A stretch of 64,000 bases of DNA from Rhodanobacter spathiphylli B39 (GCF_000264295.1 NZ_AJXT01000045.1:1-64000); one strand, 5' to 3'; positions 36,807-49,993 are shown, counted from the stretch's first letter. Numbers and translations: made by a program. The notes: generated from the letters alone by a model not told the origin.

Positions 36807-38060
36807 ATGGATATCGCCAACCCGCTCGCCGCCCAGCGCAAACGTCGTCGCCGCCAACTCGCCATCGCCGGCGGCGTGTTGCTGCTGGCGGGTCTCGTCA
36901 TCGGTGCCGTCAATCTCGGGCCGGCGCTGCCCACGGTGGAGCGATCGGCGGCCTGGATCGATACCGTGCAGCGTGGCGACATGCTGCGCGAGGTGCGCGC
37001 GCCGGGCACCCTGGTGCCGCGCGACATCCACTGGCTGGCGGCGCAGACCAGCGCCCAGGTGAGCAAGATCGAGGTGTGGCCGGGTACCCGCGTGGAGGCC
37101 GACACGGTGCTGCTGCGACTGTCCAGCCCGCAGGTGGACAGTGACCTGCGCAACGCCCAGGCGCAGGTCGCCGCGGCCGAGGCGCAGGTGGCCGCGAAGC
37201 AGGCCGCCCTGCAGTCGCAGTTGCTGGACGAGCGTTCCTCGCTGGCCCAGGCCCAGGCCGACTATGCCTCGGCGAAGGTGCGCAGCGAAGCCGATGCGAA
37301 GGCGATGGAGAAGAACCTGATTCCGCGGGTGCAGTACGAGCAGGAGCTGATCGCGGTGAAGCAGCTGCAGCATCGCACCGACGTGGAGCAGCAGCGCGTG
37401 CAGGCGTTCGGTGCCGGCATCGCGGCGCAGATGGCGGCGGTGCGGGCGGAGCTGCAGCTGCAGCAGAGCAACCTGCTGCTGCGCCAGCGCCAGTCCGATG
37501 CGTTGCAGGTGCGCGCCGGCATCGCCGGCACCTTGCAGCAGGTCGCGGTGCAGGAAGGTCAGCAGGTGGCTGCCGGCGCCGACCTGGCGCGGGTGGCGCG
37601 CGGCGACGTGCTGATCGCCCGGCTGCGCGTGCCCGAGGTGCAGGCCAAGGACGTGGCGCTGGGCATGGCCGCCCAGGTGAATACCTACAACGGCCTGATC
37701 GACGGCACCGTCACCCGCATCGATCCGGCGGTGGTGGACGGCAGCGTGCAGGTGGACGTGACGCCGTCCGGCGCACTGCCTGCGGGGGCGCGTCCCGATC
37801 TTTCGGTGGACGGCCGCATCCGCATCGCCGAACTCAAGCAGGTGCTGTCGATGGGACGCCCGGCCCAGGTCGAGCCGAACAGCGAGGCCAGCCTGTTCCG
37901 TCTCGACGCCTCCGGCAACACCGCCAGCCGCATCAAGGTACGGGTGGGCGCCACCTCGGTCGACCGGGTGCAGATAATGCAGGGCCTGCAGCCGGGCGAC
38001 CGCGTGATTCTTTCCGACACCAGCCAGTGGGACAAGTATGAGCAGCTGCGCCTGCGCTGA
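36807..38060 (+). CDS. HlyD/RND-type periplasmic adaptor subunit
   Basis: Membrane-fusion protein of 417 residues. It has a cytoplasmic basic N-terminus (RKRRRRQ), one membrane anchor at about 20-40, a barrel/lipoyl half (VRAPGTLVPRDIHWLAAQTSAQV), an alpha-helical hairpin at about 105-230 rich in Gln and Ala with coiled-coil periodicity, a second lipoyl half (VRAGIAGTLQQVAVQEGQQV) and a C-terminal barrel. It would connect the ABC permeases to an outer-membrane exit duct; no TolC gene is present nearby. The ATG at 36807 (MDIANPLAAQRKRR) precedes the anchor. It is the first gene of a transporter and two-component block. Confidence 0.87.
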   Translation: MDIANPLAAQRKRRRRQLAIAGGVLLLAGLVIGAVNLGPALPTVERSAAWIDTVQRGDMLREVRAPGTLVPRDIHWLAAQTSAQVSKIEVWPGTRVEADTVLLRLSSPQVDSDLRNAQAQVAAAEAQVAAKQAALQSQLLDERSSLAQAQADYASAKVRSEADAKAMEKNLIPRVQYEQELIAVKQLQHRTDVEQQRVQAFGAGIAAQMAAVRAELQLQQSNLLLRQRQSDALQVRAGIAGTLQQVAVQEGQQVAAGADLARVARGDVLIARLRVPEVQAKDVALGMAAQVNTYNGLIDGTVTRIDPAVVDGSVQVDVTPSGALPAGARPDLSVDGRIRIAELKQVLSMGRPAQVEPNSEASLFRLDASGNTASRIKVRVGATSVDRVQIMQGLQPGDRVILSDTSQWDKYEQLRLR

Positions 38061-38125
38061 TTCGAGCAGCGGCACGGCAGCCTGATCGACATCTTTCCGG
38101 ACTCTTCTTTCAACAGGACGACCGC

Positions 38126-38886
<761 letters not shown>

Positions 38887-38890
<4 letters not shown>

Positions 38891-41328
38891 ACATCTGGGT
38901 CACCGAAATCTGGCGCGCGTGGCGTGCGAGTGTGCGCCGCCCGGGATTCCTGCTGCTGGCCACCGGCGTGCTGGCACTGGGCATCGGCGCTACCGTTGCG
39001 GTGACCACGCTGATCGGGAACACCTTGTGGCGGCCGTTGCCGGTACCGCACCCGGAGCAGCTCATGGTGCTGGGCCAGTTGAGCGACAGCGGCCATCCCG
39101 GCGGCATCTCGCCACATGAATACCAGTATCTGGACAAGCTCGACGGCGTCACCTCGCTGGGCCTGGAACGTCCCGGCTCGACGGTGAACATCGCTGGTGC
39201 GGGTACGCCGGCGCAGGTGCCGGTGATCTACATCGACCGGGGCATGCTGCCTGCGTTGGGCCTGCAACCCGTGCTGGGGCGCAATTTCGATGTGCGGGAG
39301 GATCGTCCGCACGGACCGCCTGCCGTGATCCTCGGTCACGGCTTCTGGCAGCGCAGCTACGGTGGCGATACGCGCGTGATCGGGCGCAGCCTGCGTGTGG
39401 AAGGCTTGCCGCGCACCATCGTCGGCGTGCTGCCGGCCGGCTTCAACACGGTGCTGGGACCGGGCGACGTGATATTGCCGACGGCGCTGCCGCCGGCGAG
39501 TCGCGAGTACAGCCACAACGGCACCGTGGCGATCGCAAGGTTGGCCAGTGGTGCCGACATCGCCGCAGTGTCGGCCCGGGTCGATGCACGCGAGCGCGCG
39601 ATGTATCGCGACATGGCGATGGGTGGCAACTGGCAGAAGCCGCGCTTCGGTGCCGGCGACCTGGTCTCGACCGTGCAGCGGGATGCGCGGCCAATGCTGC
39701 TGCTGTTCCTGGCCAGCGCGTTGCTGGTGCTGCTGATCGCGCTGGTCAACCTGACCAACCTGATGCTGCTGCGTGCGCTGTCACGCAATCACGATGCGGC
39801 GGTACGCAGCGCGCTGGGCGCGTCGTTGCCGCGGCTGATGTTGCCGGCGCTGGGCGAAGGCTTGCTGGTGGGCGGCGTCGGCGCCTTGCTGGGCATGGCG
39901 TTTGCCGTGATTGGCCTGACCCTGCTGCAGGGATTCATTCCCGCCGAATGGTTGTGGGGCGGGCGGTTGCGCATCGGCGCCGCGGCCTGGGTGCTGGCGT
40001 TCGGCGTGGGCCTGCTGGGCGCGCTGCTGGCGGCGGTGCTGGCGCTGTGGCGCAGCCGCAGCGCGACCACGGTGGACGAACTGCGCGAAGGCGGGCGCAG
40101 CGGCATCGGCCTGCGCAGTGGCCGGCTCGGCCGCGTGCTGGTGGTGGCGCAGGTGGCGCTGGCGGCGGTGTTGCTGTGCGCGGCCGGCGTGTTCATGCAC
40201 GGGCTCTACGACGCGTCGCAACTGCGGCTGGGCTTTGCCGATGACCACGTGCTCACGTTCGATCTGGCGCCGGTGCAGGCCAGGTATCCGGACGTGGCCG
40301 CCGTACACGATCTGTCGCAGCGACTGGTGCAGCAACTGCAGTCGATACCGGGCGTGACCGATGCGACGGCAACCACCAACCTGCCTGCCAGCAACGGCAT
40401 GGTCGGCCAACTCCAGACCTCCCCGCACACACCGGACGGCAGGGAATTCGTGTCGCAGTACCACGGCATCGGAGAAGGCTTCTTCGGCCTGTTTGCCATC
40501 CCGCTGCTCGAGGGCCGCGGCTTCACCAGCGGCGACGTGCGCGGAAGCGAGCCGGTGGCCATCGTCAGCAAGGACCTGGCCGACAAGTACTACGACGGCC
40601 GAGCGGTCGGCAAGATGGTCGAGGTGCCGAGCACAGGCGACGAGTTCCGGCCGGTGCGCATCGTCGGCGTGGTGGGCGAGACCTACCAGCGCGGTCCGCT
40701 GCAGCCCATGCAACCCGTGCTGTACGTACCGCTGGCGCAGATGCCCGATCCGGTGATGACGATCATCCGCAACATGGAGCCCTTGCGCTTTGTATTGCGC
40801 GGCCACGGCCACCCGATGGACTGGCAGGCCGGCGTGCGCAGGGTTCTGGCGGAAGTCGCTCCCGAACAGCCCATCGCGAACTTGCGCGACATGCGCGGCA
40901 TCGTGCGCCAGACCACGCAGAACGCCCGGCTCAGCCTGTGGCTGATCGGCCTGTTCGCCACGCTGGCGCTGATGCTGGCGGCGGCGGGCCTGTATGCGGT
41001 GATGGCCGTGGCGGTGGCCGCGCGCGAGCGCGAGTTCGGCGTGCGCATGGCGCTGGGCGCCGCGCCGCGGCGTCTGCTTGGCCTGGTGTTGCGCGGCGGT
41101 CTGATCCAGATCGCCGCAGGGCTGGCCATCGGGGTGGCGATCGCGTTGGGTGCATCGCATGCGTTGGCGGTGTTGCTGATGACCCTGCTCGGCCGCAGCA
41201 ACGCGTTCGATCCGGCAGTGGTGCTGGGGGTCTGCGCGACGCTGGCCGCGACGGGTCTGCTGGCCTGCCTGTGGCCGGCCGTGCGCGCGGCACGCGTGCA
41301 GCCGATGCGCGCTCTGCGGGGGGAGTGA
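38887..41328 (+). CDS. MacB/FtsX-like ABC permease with duplicated core (permease 1)
   Basis: An 813-residue permease. It has an N-terminal membrane helix (about 20-42), a MacB-type periplasmic domain (about 50-245), three membrane helices (about 265-385) with the amphipathic REGGRSGIGLRSGRLGRVL link, a second helix plus periplasmic domain (about 415-650) and a final three-helix FtsX domain containing VAAREREFGVRMALGA. This double-FtsX layout is typical of large MacB-like permeases. The start is GTG at 38887, overlapping the ATPase stop by 4 nt. It is closely related to the next gene, which has exactly the same length. Confidence 0.88.
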
Positions 41329-41362
41329 TGGCGATGAATGGCACGATGCAGGAGGTCACGCG

Positions 41363-43804
41363 ATGAACATCTGGCTGGCGGAAATCTGGCGCGCCTGGCG
41401 CGCGAGTCTGCAGCGCCCGGGTTTCCTGCTGCTGGCCGCCGGCGTGCTGGCGCTGGGCGTCGGCAGCACCGCGGCGGTGTTCACCCTGATCGAGCAGGTG
41501 CTGCTGCAGCCGCTGCCGGTGCCGCAGGCCTCGCGGCTGCTGGTGGCTGGCCCCCGCAATGGCGACCATGTCAGCTCGGTGTCGCCGCAGCAGTACCAGC
41601 ACATGCAGTCGCTGGGCGGCGTGCAATCGATCGGCCTGATCCAGGATGGCCCGAAGTTGAACATCGCCGGTGACGGCCAGCCCGAGCTGGTGCCGGCGAG
41701 CTACGCCGATCGTGGCCTGCTGCCGACGGTCGGCCTGCCCCTGCAGCTTGGTCGCAACTTCAGCGCCGAGGAGGACCGGCCGCACGGGCCGCAGGTGGTG
41801 ATCCTGGGCCACGGTTTCTGGCAGCGCCGTTATGGCGGCGACGCCGGCGTGATCGGGCGCAGCATCTCGATCGAAGGCGCACCGCACACCATCGTCGGCG
41901 TGCTGCCGCAAGGTTTCGCTGCGCTGGGCTTCGCGGGCGACGTGGTGCTGCCCGCCGCGTTGCCGCCGGACAGCGTCAACGACGGCACCAACTACATGGC
42001 GCTGCTGCGCCCGAACGCCGGTGTGGCGCCCGCCACGGTGGCGGCCGAGGTCGACACGCGCCTGCACGCGATGTACGTCGCGCTGGGCAACGATGACTGG
42101 AAGCGTGCCCACTTCGGCGCGCAGCCGTTCAGTGCCTGGCAGCATGCCGATGCCGCACACGTGCTGACGCTGTTCCTCGCCAGTGCGCTGTTCGTGTTGC
42201 TGATCGCGCTGGTCAACCTGACCAACCTGATGCTGCTGCGTGCGCTGTCGCGCAGCCACGATGCCGCGGTGCGCGGTGCACTGGGCGCGCCGATGTCGCG
42301 GCTGGCACTGCCGGCGCTGGCCGAAGCGCTGCTGGTCGGCGTCGTCGGTGCGCTGGTCGGCATGTTGCTGGCGGTGGTCGGCCTCGGCGCCTTGCAAAGC
42401 CACATGCCGGCGGAGTGGTTGCCGAATGGTCGGCTGTATTTCGATGCCGCGACATGGCTGCTGGCGCTGCTGGTCGGGCTGGGCGGCGCGCTGCTGGCCG
42501 CGGCGCTGGGTCTGTGGCGCGGGCGCCGCGCCAGCGAGATCGACGAATTGCGCGAAGGCGGACGCAGCGGGCTGGGCCCGCACAGCGGTCGGCTGGGCCG
42601 CGTGCTGGTGGTGGCGCAGGTGGCGCTGGCGACCGCGCTGCTCAGCGCCGCGGGCCTGTTCCTGCACACGCTGTACGACGCCGCGCGCACGCCGCTGGGT
42701 TTCGACAGCGACGGCATCCTCACTTTCGAGCTGGCGCCGGTGCTGGCCGACTATCCCGACGCCGCCGCGGTGGAGCGCCTGTCGACGCGCGTGCTTGAAC
42801 GTCTGCGCGTGATACCCGGCGTGACCACGGTGACCGCTACCACCAATCTTCCGGCGGACCTGTGGAGCGGCCAGTTCAACCTCGGCGGCCTGCACCTGCC
42901 CGGTAGCGGGGAAATGTTCAACACGCAGTACCGCGGCGTCGGCCCCGATTTCTTCGCGCTGTTCGGCATCGCCACGCATGAGGGGCGCACGTTCGGTCGC
43001 AACGATATCCGCGGCGGCGAACCGGTGGCGATCATCAACCGGGCGATGGCGCAGAAGCACTATGGCGGCCAGGCCCTCGGCAAGTTGATCCAGCGAGGTG
43101 AACGCGGCGACCATGCCGGACTGTGGTCGGCGCGCATCGTGGGCGTGGTCGGCGACACCCACCAGTTCGGTCCGCTGGAAGAACAGCCGGAAGTGCTGTA
43201 CGTGCCGCTGGCGCAGATGAGCGACAACGCCATGGCGATTTTCCGCAGCTTCGAGCCGATGCGCTTCGCGCTGCGCGGTCATGGCGATCCGAACGCGTGG
43301 CGCGATGCGCTGGCCACGGCGGTGGCCGCCGTCGCGCCGAACCAGCCGATCGCCAATGTACGCAGCATGCAGGGCATCGTGCGCAGCACCACCGCCGACA
43401 TGCGTCTCAATCTGTTGCTGGTCGGCATCTTCGCCGCGCTGGCGCTGTTGCTCGCCGCGGCCGGCATGTACGCGGTGATGGCGGTGGCGGTGGCCGCCCG
43501 CGAACGCGAGTTCGGCGTGCGCAGCGCGCTGGGCGCCTCGCCATGGCGTTTGATGCAACTGGTGCTGCGCGGCGGCCTGTGGCAGATCGGGCTCGGCCTG
43601 GTGCTGGGCGTCGGCCTCGCGCTGGGACTGTCCGGCGTGCTGCGCGCGGTGCTGGAAGACATCGGCCGCGGCGCGGTCGACCCGGTGGCCATCGGCGGCG
43701 TCTGCGCGGTGCTGGCCGTGGCCGGTGTGCTGGCCTGCCTGGTGCCGGCGCTGCGTGCCGGCAGGGTTCATCCAATGCGCGCGTTGCGCGGGAGCAGGGA
43801 ATGA
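41363..43804 (+). CDS. MacB/FtsX-like ABC permease with duplicated core (permease 2)
   Basis: An 813-residue paralogue of permease 1 with identical architecture. The first 35 residues match almost position by position (EIWRAWRAS, then RPGFLLLAAGVLALG), and the LVNLTNLMLLRALSRSHDAAVRGALGA and VAAREREFGVRSALGA regions are nearly identical. AGGAGGT lies 8 nt upstream of the ATG. It overlaps permease 3 by 4 nt (ATGA). Tandem duplication followed by divergence of the periplasmic domains is the simplest origin. Confidence 0.88.
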   Translation: MNIWLAEIWRAWRASLQRPGFLLLAAGVLALGVGSTAAVFTLIEQVLLQPLPVPQASRLLVAGPRNGDHVSSVSPQQYQHMQSLGGVQSIGLIQDGPKLNIAGDGQPELVPASYADRGLLPTVGLPLQLGRNFSAEEDRPHGPQVVILGHGFWQRRYGGDAGVIGRSISIEGAPHTIVGVLPQGFAALGFAGDVVLPAALPPDSVNDGTNYMALLRPNAGVAPATVAAEVDTRLHAMYVALGNDDWKRAHFGAQPFSAWQHADAAHVLTLFLASALFVLLIALVNLTNLMLLRALSRSHDAAVRGALGAPMSRLALPALAEALLVGVVGALVGMLLAVVGLGALQSHMPAEWLPNGRLYFDAATWLLALLVGLGGALLAAALGLWRGRRASEIDELREGGRSGLGPHSGRLGRVLVVAQVALATALLSAAGLFLHTLYDAARTPLGFDSDGILTFELAPVLADYPDAAAVERLSTRVLERLRVIPGVTTVTATTNLPADLWSGQFNLGGLHLPGSGEMFNTQYRGVGPDFFALFGIATHEGRTFGRNDIRGGEPVAIINRAMAQKHYGGQALGKLIQRGERGDHAGLWSARIVGVVGDTHQFGPLEEQPEVLYVPLAQMSDNAMAIFRSFEPMRFALRGHGDPNAWRDALATAVAAVAPNQPIANVRSMQGIVRSTTADMRLNLLLVGIFAALALLLAAAGMYAVMAVAVAAREREFGVRSALGASPWRLMQLVLRGGLWQIGLGLVLGVGLALGLSGVLRAVLEDIGRGAVDPVAIGGVCAVLAVAGVLACLVPALRAGRVHPMRALRGSRE

Positions 43805-46221
43805 TCGTGCGTGAATTTCGCGGTGCATGGCGGCGCCTGGCGCGTCGCCCCGGGTATGCGCTGCTGTCGGCAATGGTGCTCGGCGTGGGCCTTGGCGTGA
43901 CGCTGTTCCTGTTCAGCCTGGTCAACACGCTGATCCTCGATCCGCTGCCGCTGCCGCACCCCGAACGCATCCTGGCCGTGGGCGAGCCCTCGCGCAGTGG
44001 CCATGGCATCGATACGCTCGACAGCGACCAGTACCTGGCGCTGCGTGGCCGGCTGGGCGGCGTCGACCTGCTCGGCGCCTACGTGGCCACCGGCGCCGGC
44101 GTGGAGCAGGGCCGCGGCGCGAATTACTACCAGGGCAGCCGCGTGACTGCCTCGATGATGACGCTGCTGGGCATCCGGCCGCTGCTGGGGCGCGGCCTGC
44201 AGCCGGCGGACGAGGCAGCCGGCGCGCCAGCCGTGGTGCTGCTGGGCGAGAACCTGTGGCGGCGCGGTTTCAACGCCGATCCGCAGATCGTGGGGAGCGC
44301 GGTGCGGGTCAACGGCGAGTGGGCCACGGTGGTGGGCGTGCTGCCGGCCGATGCGACGAGCATGCCGGTCACCAACAGCCAGGTCTGGATGCCGTTGAAA
44401 CTGCTGCCGGGCGAGCACCGCGACGTGTGGGGCGTGGTCCGGCTGGCGCCCGGACAGCAGCTGGCGCAGGCGCGCGCGCAGCTGGATGCATGGGCTGCCC
44501 GCCTGCAGGCGGCGCTGCCGACGGGGCGGCATACGCGGGGCGTCATCATCAAGCCGTGGAAGTTCAGCTTCGTGCCCGAGGACATGCGCCAGTGGGTGTG
44601 GCTGATGTTCGGCGCCGCGGTGCTGGTGTTGCTGCTGGCCTGCGTCAACGTGGCCAACCTGCAACTGGTGCAGACCCTGCAGCGGCGCCACGAACTGGCG
44701 TTGCGCAGCGCGCTGGGCGGCAGTCGCGCCCGGCTGGTATCCGGCGCGCTGCTGGAAAGCCTGCTGTTGAGCCTGGCTGCCCTGGCGCTGGCATTGCCGA
44801 TCGTGCACTGGGGCAATCGCTGGATCGTCTCGGTGTACTTCAAGGATGCAGCGGGTGCGGTGCCGTTGCATCATTTCGGCCTCGACGGTCGCGTGCTCGC
44901 GGCGGCATTGGCGGCGGCGCTGCTCAGCACGGCTTTGGCGGGCGTGATTCCAGCCTGGCGCGCCTCACGCGCCGACCTGCAGGATCTGCTGCGCGATGGC
45001 GGCAAGGGTTCGGGCGCCGGTTTCGCCCGGGCGGCGAGGATCATGGTGATGGCGGAAGTCGCCTTGACCGTGGTGCTGCTGGTGGGGGCGGGCACCTTCG
45101 TGCGCGCGGTGGGCACCGTGCTGTCGCAGCCGATGGCCGGCGCGGCGCATGCCGCGCACGTGCTCACCGCGGAGGTGATGCTGCCTGCGGCCGGCTACGG
45201 CGACGACGCGCAGCGCATCCGCTTCTTCGACGCGGTCGGCGAGCGCCTGCGCCAGGGCGCCGGCGTGGTCGAGGCCACGGCGTCGGACACCGTGCCAGGT
45301 GCCGTGCTGGGCAGCCATGAAGACGTATCGCTGCCGGGCCAGCCGCAACCTGCGGACGGCTGGCCGCGGGCGCAGATGGCCATCGTCGATGCGCATTTCC
45401 CCGGCACCTATGGCGTGCGTTTGCGGGAGGGCCGCTTCTTCGACGCGCGCGACCGTGCGCACAGCGTGCCGGTGGCGGTGGTCGACGCGAAGATGGCGGC
45501 GGCGACATGGCCGCACGGCGATGCGCTGGGCAGCACGCTGGTGCTGTGGCCGGGCCGTCCGTTCGCCCGCACGCTGACCGTGGTCGGGGTGATCGAGCCG
45601 CTGCAGCTGGACGGCGTGCTGGAAAACCCGCGGCCGGGCCTGCTGTTGCCGCTGGACCAGTCGGTCGGGCAGGGCCCGTTGCACGCGGTGGGGCTGGCGG
45701 TGCGCACGCATGCCGTCGCCGACAGCGCCGCGCAACAGCTGATCGATGCCGTGCACGCGGTCGAGCCGCAGGCGGCGGTGTACGGCATGCGCAGCCAGGC
45801 CGCCGCGATGGCCGAGGCGCGCGTGGGCCTGACCGTGCTCAGCAGCGTGTTCGGCGCGCTGGGGCTGGTGGCGCTGCTGCTGGCCGGCGCGGGCCTGTAT
45901 GGCGTGCTGGCGTTCGCGGTGGCCCAACGCACGCGCGAGATCGGCATCCGTCGCGCGATCGGCGCCGGCAACGCTGCGATCGCGCGCGAGGTGGGGCGAC
46001 AGTTGCTGTGGCAGCTCGGGCTGGGACTGGGTGTCGGCCTGCTGCTGGCCTGGCCGTGGTCGGCGCTGCTGGCCGACCCGGGCTTGCACACCCGGGCGCA
46101 CGACATGCGCGTATTCGCGCCGGTCCTGCTGACCGTGTTGCTGGTGGCGCTGATCGCCTCGCTGGTGCCGATGATTCGCGCGTTGCGAGTGGCTCCCGCC
46201 GTCGCCCTGCGCTACGAATGA
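43801..46221 (+). CDS. MacB/FtsX-like ABC permease with duplicated core (permease 3)
   Basis: An 806-residue permease with the same domain order as permeases 1 and 2 but much more divergent. It opens MIVREFRGAWRRLARRPGY and has helices near residues 20-42, 260-400 and 670-800, with LACVNVANLQLVQTLQRRHELALRSALGG and FAVAQRTREIGIRRAIGAG as the FtsX-type coupling segments. The ATG at 43801 overlaps the permease 2 stop; the frame is open further upstream only as a shadow of permease 2. It may pair with permease 1 or 2 as a heterodimer. The gene is followed 55 nt later by the response regulator. Confidence 0.87.
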   Translation: MIVREFRGAWRRLARRPGYALLSAMVLGVGLGVTLFLFSLVNTLILDPLPLPHPERILAVGEPSRSGHGIDTLDSDQYLALRGRLGGVDLLGAYVATGAGVEQGRGANYYQGSRVTASMMTLLGIRPLLGRGLQPADEAAGAPAVVLLGENLWRRGFNADPQIVGSAVRVNGEWATVVGVLPADATSMPVTNSQVWMPLKLLPGEHRDVWGVVRLAPGQQLAQARAQLDAWAARLQAALPTGRHTRGVIIKPWKFSFVPEDMRQWVWLMFGAAVLVLLLACVNVANLQLVQTLQRRHELALRSALGGSRARLVSGALLESLLLSLAALALALPIVHWGNRWIVSVYFKDAAGAVPLHHFGLDGRVLAAALAAALLSTALAGVIPAWRASRADLQDLLRDGGKGSGAGFARAARIMVMAEVALTVVLLVGAGTFVRAVGTVLSQPMAGAAHAAHVLTAEVMLPAAGYGDDAQRIRFFDAVGERLRQGAGVVEATASDTVPGAVLGSHEDVSLPGQPQPADGWPRAQMAIVDAHFPGTYGVRLREGRFFDARDRAHSVPVAVVDAKMAAATWPHGDALGSTLVLWPGRPFARTLTVVGVIEPLQLDGVLENPRPGLLLPLDQSVGQGPLHAVGLAVRTHAVADSAAQQLIDAVHAVEPQAAVYGMRSQAAAMAEARVGLTVLSSVFGALGLVALLLAGAGLYGVLAFAVAQRTREIGIRRAIGAGNAAIAREVGRQLLWQLGLGLGVGLLLAWPWSALLADPGLHTRAHDMRVFAPVLLTVLLVALIASLVPMIRALRVAPAVALRYE

Positions 46222-46276
46222 TGCGCGTGTGCGCGGCGGAGTCGATATGCTGCGCTGAACCCGCGAACGGAACGAC

Positions 46277-47672
<1,396 letters not shown>

Positions 47673-47680
<8 letters not shown>

Positions 47681-49034
47681 ACCCGCGGCCAGGACGTCAT
47701 CGCGGCGCCGGGCGCGCATGCCCGCGTTCGAGCGACGGGTGCTGCTCGGCGGCTGGCTGGTGGCACTGCCCGCGCTGGCGGCGCTGGCGATCGTGCTGCT
47801 GACGGGCCGGCCCGGGGTCGAGCTGCGCTGGGTGCTCGCCGGCGCCGCGCTGGTGCTCACCGCGATGATCGCCCGCTGGCAACACCGGCGCGTGGTGTAT
47901 CCGCTGTACACCCTGGTCGGCCTGCTCGAAGCCTTGCGAGAAGGCGACTACAGCCTGCGCGGCGTGAGCGGGGGCGTGCTGGGCGAGGCGATCTACGACA
48001 TCAACGCATTGGCGGACCGGCTGCAGCGCGAGCGCCTGCAATCGGAGGATTCGGCGCGCCTGCTGGGCAAGACGCTGGCCTCGCTCGATGCCGCCGTGTT
48101 CGTGTTCGACGGCGACCTGCGCCTGCGCCTGCTCAATCCCGCCGCGCAACGCCTGCTCACCGGCGAGCGTCACGCGCTGATGGGCCGCCGCGCGGACGAG
48201 CTGGGGCTCGATGCGCTGCTCGCCGCGCCATCGGCGCAGGTCGTGCGGCACGTCTTTCCCGGTCGCAGCGGCCGCTTCGAGATTCGCCACGCGCCGCTGC
48301 GCAACGAAGGCCGCAACGGCCAGCTGCTGGTCGTCAACGACGTCGGCCGCGCGTTGCGCGAGGAAGAGCGCCAGGCCTGGCAGCGCCTGCTGCGCGTGCT
48401 CGGCCACGAGGTCAACAACTCGCTGGCATCGATCCATTCGCTGGCTGGCACGCTGGCCAGCCTGGTCGCGCGCGATCCACTGCCCGACGACTGGCGCGAC
48501 GATACCCGCGGCGGCCTGCAAGTGATCGGCAACCGGGCCGAATCGCTGGCCCGTTTCCTGGCCGGCTACAGCAAGCTGGCCGCGTTGCCGCCGCCGCAGC
48601 AGCGGAGCGTCGACCTGGCCGAACGCATCGCGGCGGTGGCGCGACTGGAGCAGCGCCTTGCGGTGCGCGTCGAAGACGGCCCGGCGCTGTCGCTGCAGGC
48701 CGACCCCGACCAGCTCGAACAGGCGCTGATCAACCTGCTGCGCAACGCGGTCGAGGCGAGCCTCGACGGCGGCAAGGGCGAGGTGGTGATGCGCTGGCGC
48801 AGCGAGGGCGAGCGTGTGCTGATCGAGATTCTCGACGACGGCCCCGGCCTGCCCGGCAGCGACAACCTGTTCGTGCCGTTCTTCACCACCAAGCCCGGCG
48901 GCTCCGGCATCGGCCTGGCCCTGGTGCGGCAGATCGCCGAGGCACACGAAGGCGGCGTCAGCCTGGGCGCCCGCGAAGGCGCGCCCGGAGCCGCCGCCCA
49001 GCTGTGGTTGCCGCTGGAGCTGGCGCGCGACTAG
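47673..49034 (+). CDS. NtrB-like histidine kinase with minimal periplasmic loop
   Basis: A 453-residue kinase. Two membrane helices (about 23-43 and 53-67) are separated by only about 9 residues, so there is essentially no periplasmic sensor. A PAS-like domain (about 130-225) follows. The H-box LGHEVNNSLASI carries H245; later boxes are the N-box NLLRNAVEA, DDGPGLPG and GSGIGLALV. The HEVNN form of the H-box is typical of NtrY/NtrB-like kinases. Such intramembrane kinases often take their signal from a partner protein; three ABC permeases with large periplasmic domains are encoded next to it. It overlaps the convergent terC gene by 4 nt. Confidence 0.92.
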
Positions 49035-49795
49035 CCGGCGTCGCCGCCGGTGTACTTCCCGTGCAGCGCCACCGGCGCCACCTGCCGCTTCGCGCGCCGC
49101 CGAATCCACAGGTTGATCAGCTCCACGAACACCGAGAAGGCCATCGCGGCGTAGATGTAGCCCTTGGGAATGTGCTGGCCGAAACCGTCGGCGAACAGCA
49201 CCAGGCCGATCATGATCAGGAAGCTCAGCGCCAGCACCTTGACCGTGGGATGGCGCTCCACGAACTCGCCGATCGGCCGGGCAAACGCCAGCATGAAGCC
49301 GATCGAGGCGAGGATCGCGGTGACCATCACCCAGCGCTCGTCGACCATGCCCACCGCGGTGATGATGGAGTCCAGCGAGAACACGATGTCGAGCAGCATG
49401 ATCTGCGCGATCACGCCGCCGAACGTCGCGGTGGCCGCGCCCACGGTCACCTGTTCGCTGGCGCCTTCCAGCTTCTGGTGGATTTCGTGGGTGGCCTTGC
49501 CGATCAGGAACAGGCCGCCGCCGAGCAGGATCAGGTCACGCCACGAGAAGGCGTGGCCGAACAGCGAGAACAGCGGCGCGGTCAGCCCGACGATCCAGGC
49601 GATCGCCATCAGCAGGCCCAGCCGGGTGATCGCGGCCAGCACGATGCCGAGCCGGCGCGCCTTGTCCCGCTGCTCCGGCGGCAGCTTGCCCGCCAGGATC
49701 GAGATGAAAATGATGTTGTCGATGCCGAGCACCAGTTCCAGGGCGGTCAGCGTCGCGAGGGCGATCCAGATTTCGGGACTGGCCAGTGATTCCAT
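49031..49795 (-). CDS. TerC-family membrane protein, probable manganese exporter
   Basis: A 254-residue polytopic protein with about seven to eight helices. The conserved LELVLGIDNIIFISILAGKLP in the first helices and MLLDIVFSLDSIITAVGMV in the middle carry the acidic residues thought to bind metal. TerC/Alx/MeeF proteins export Mn2+ or metallate secreted proteins. The yybP-ykoY riboswitch in its leader supports a manganese role. Length is normal for the short TerC subfamily without CBS domains. Confidence 0.92.
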   Translation of the reverse strand: MESLASPEIWIALATLTALELVLGIDNIIFISILAGKLPPEQRDKARRLGIVLAAITRLGLLMAIAWIVGLTAPLFSLFGHAFSWRDLILLGGGLFLIGKATHEIHQKLEGASEQVTVGAATATFGGVIAQIMLLDIVFSLDSIITAVGMVDERWVMVTAILASIGFMLAFARPIGEFVERHPTVKVLALSFLIMIGLVLFADGFGQHIPKGYIYAAMAFSVFVELINLWIRRRAKRQVAPVALHGKYTGGDAG

Positions 49796-49879
49796 GGGGA
49801 TCTCTTTGAGGTGGGTGGCTGCAGGACACGTGGGTCGCGCGGTGGGGCCACGGCGTCAAAGGCGTTCGTGATGGACGCA

Positions 49880-49993
49880 GCTTCGCCGTGGGACGGCGAA
49901 GGTCTTGCTCGCAAACCTGGCGGTTTGCCGCTGCACCGGGGTCAAGCCCGTATTGGCGGTGACAGCGAGCGGGAGCTACTCCCCTTCACGGGT
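49880..49993 (-). promoter_or_regulatory. yybP-ykoY manganese riboswitch ahead of terC
   Basis: On the minus strand the aptamer begins GTGAAGGGGAGTAGCTCCCG (about 49990-49971) and contains the second conserved loop GCGAGCAAGACCTTCGCC (about 49912-49895), the two hallmark segments of this Mn2+ sensor. A following hairpin TTCGCCGT/ACGGCGAA (49900-49882) overlaps the aptamer's last helix and may be the switching element. A TAGCAT -10-like hexamer lies at 50000-49995. Identification is by motif; a covariance search would confirm it. Confidence 0.88.

Noticed and set aside
40931-43873. 980-residue minus-strand open frame opposite permease 2
   Set aside because: It is an antisense shadow with a Gln/His/Arg-rich sequence; the plus-strand permease has clear domains and operon overlaps.
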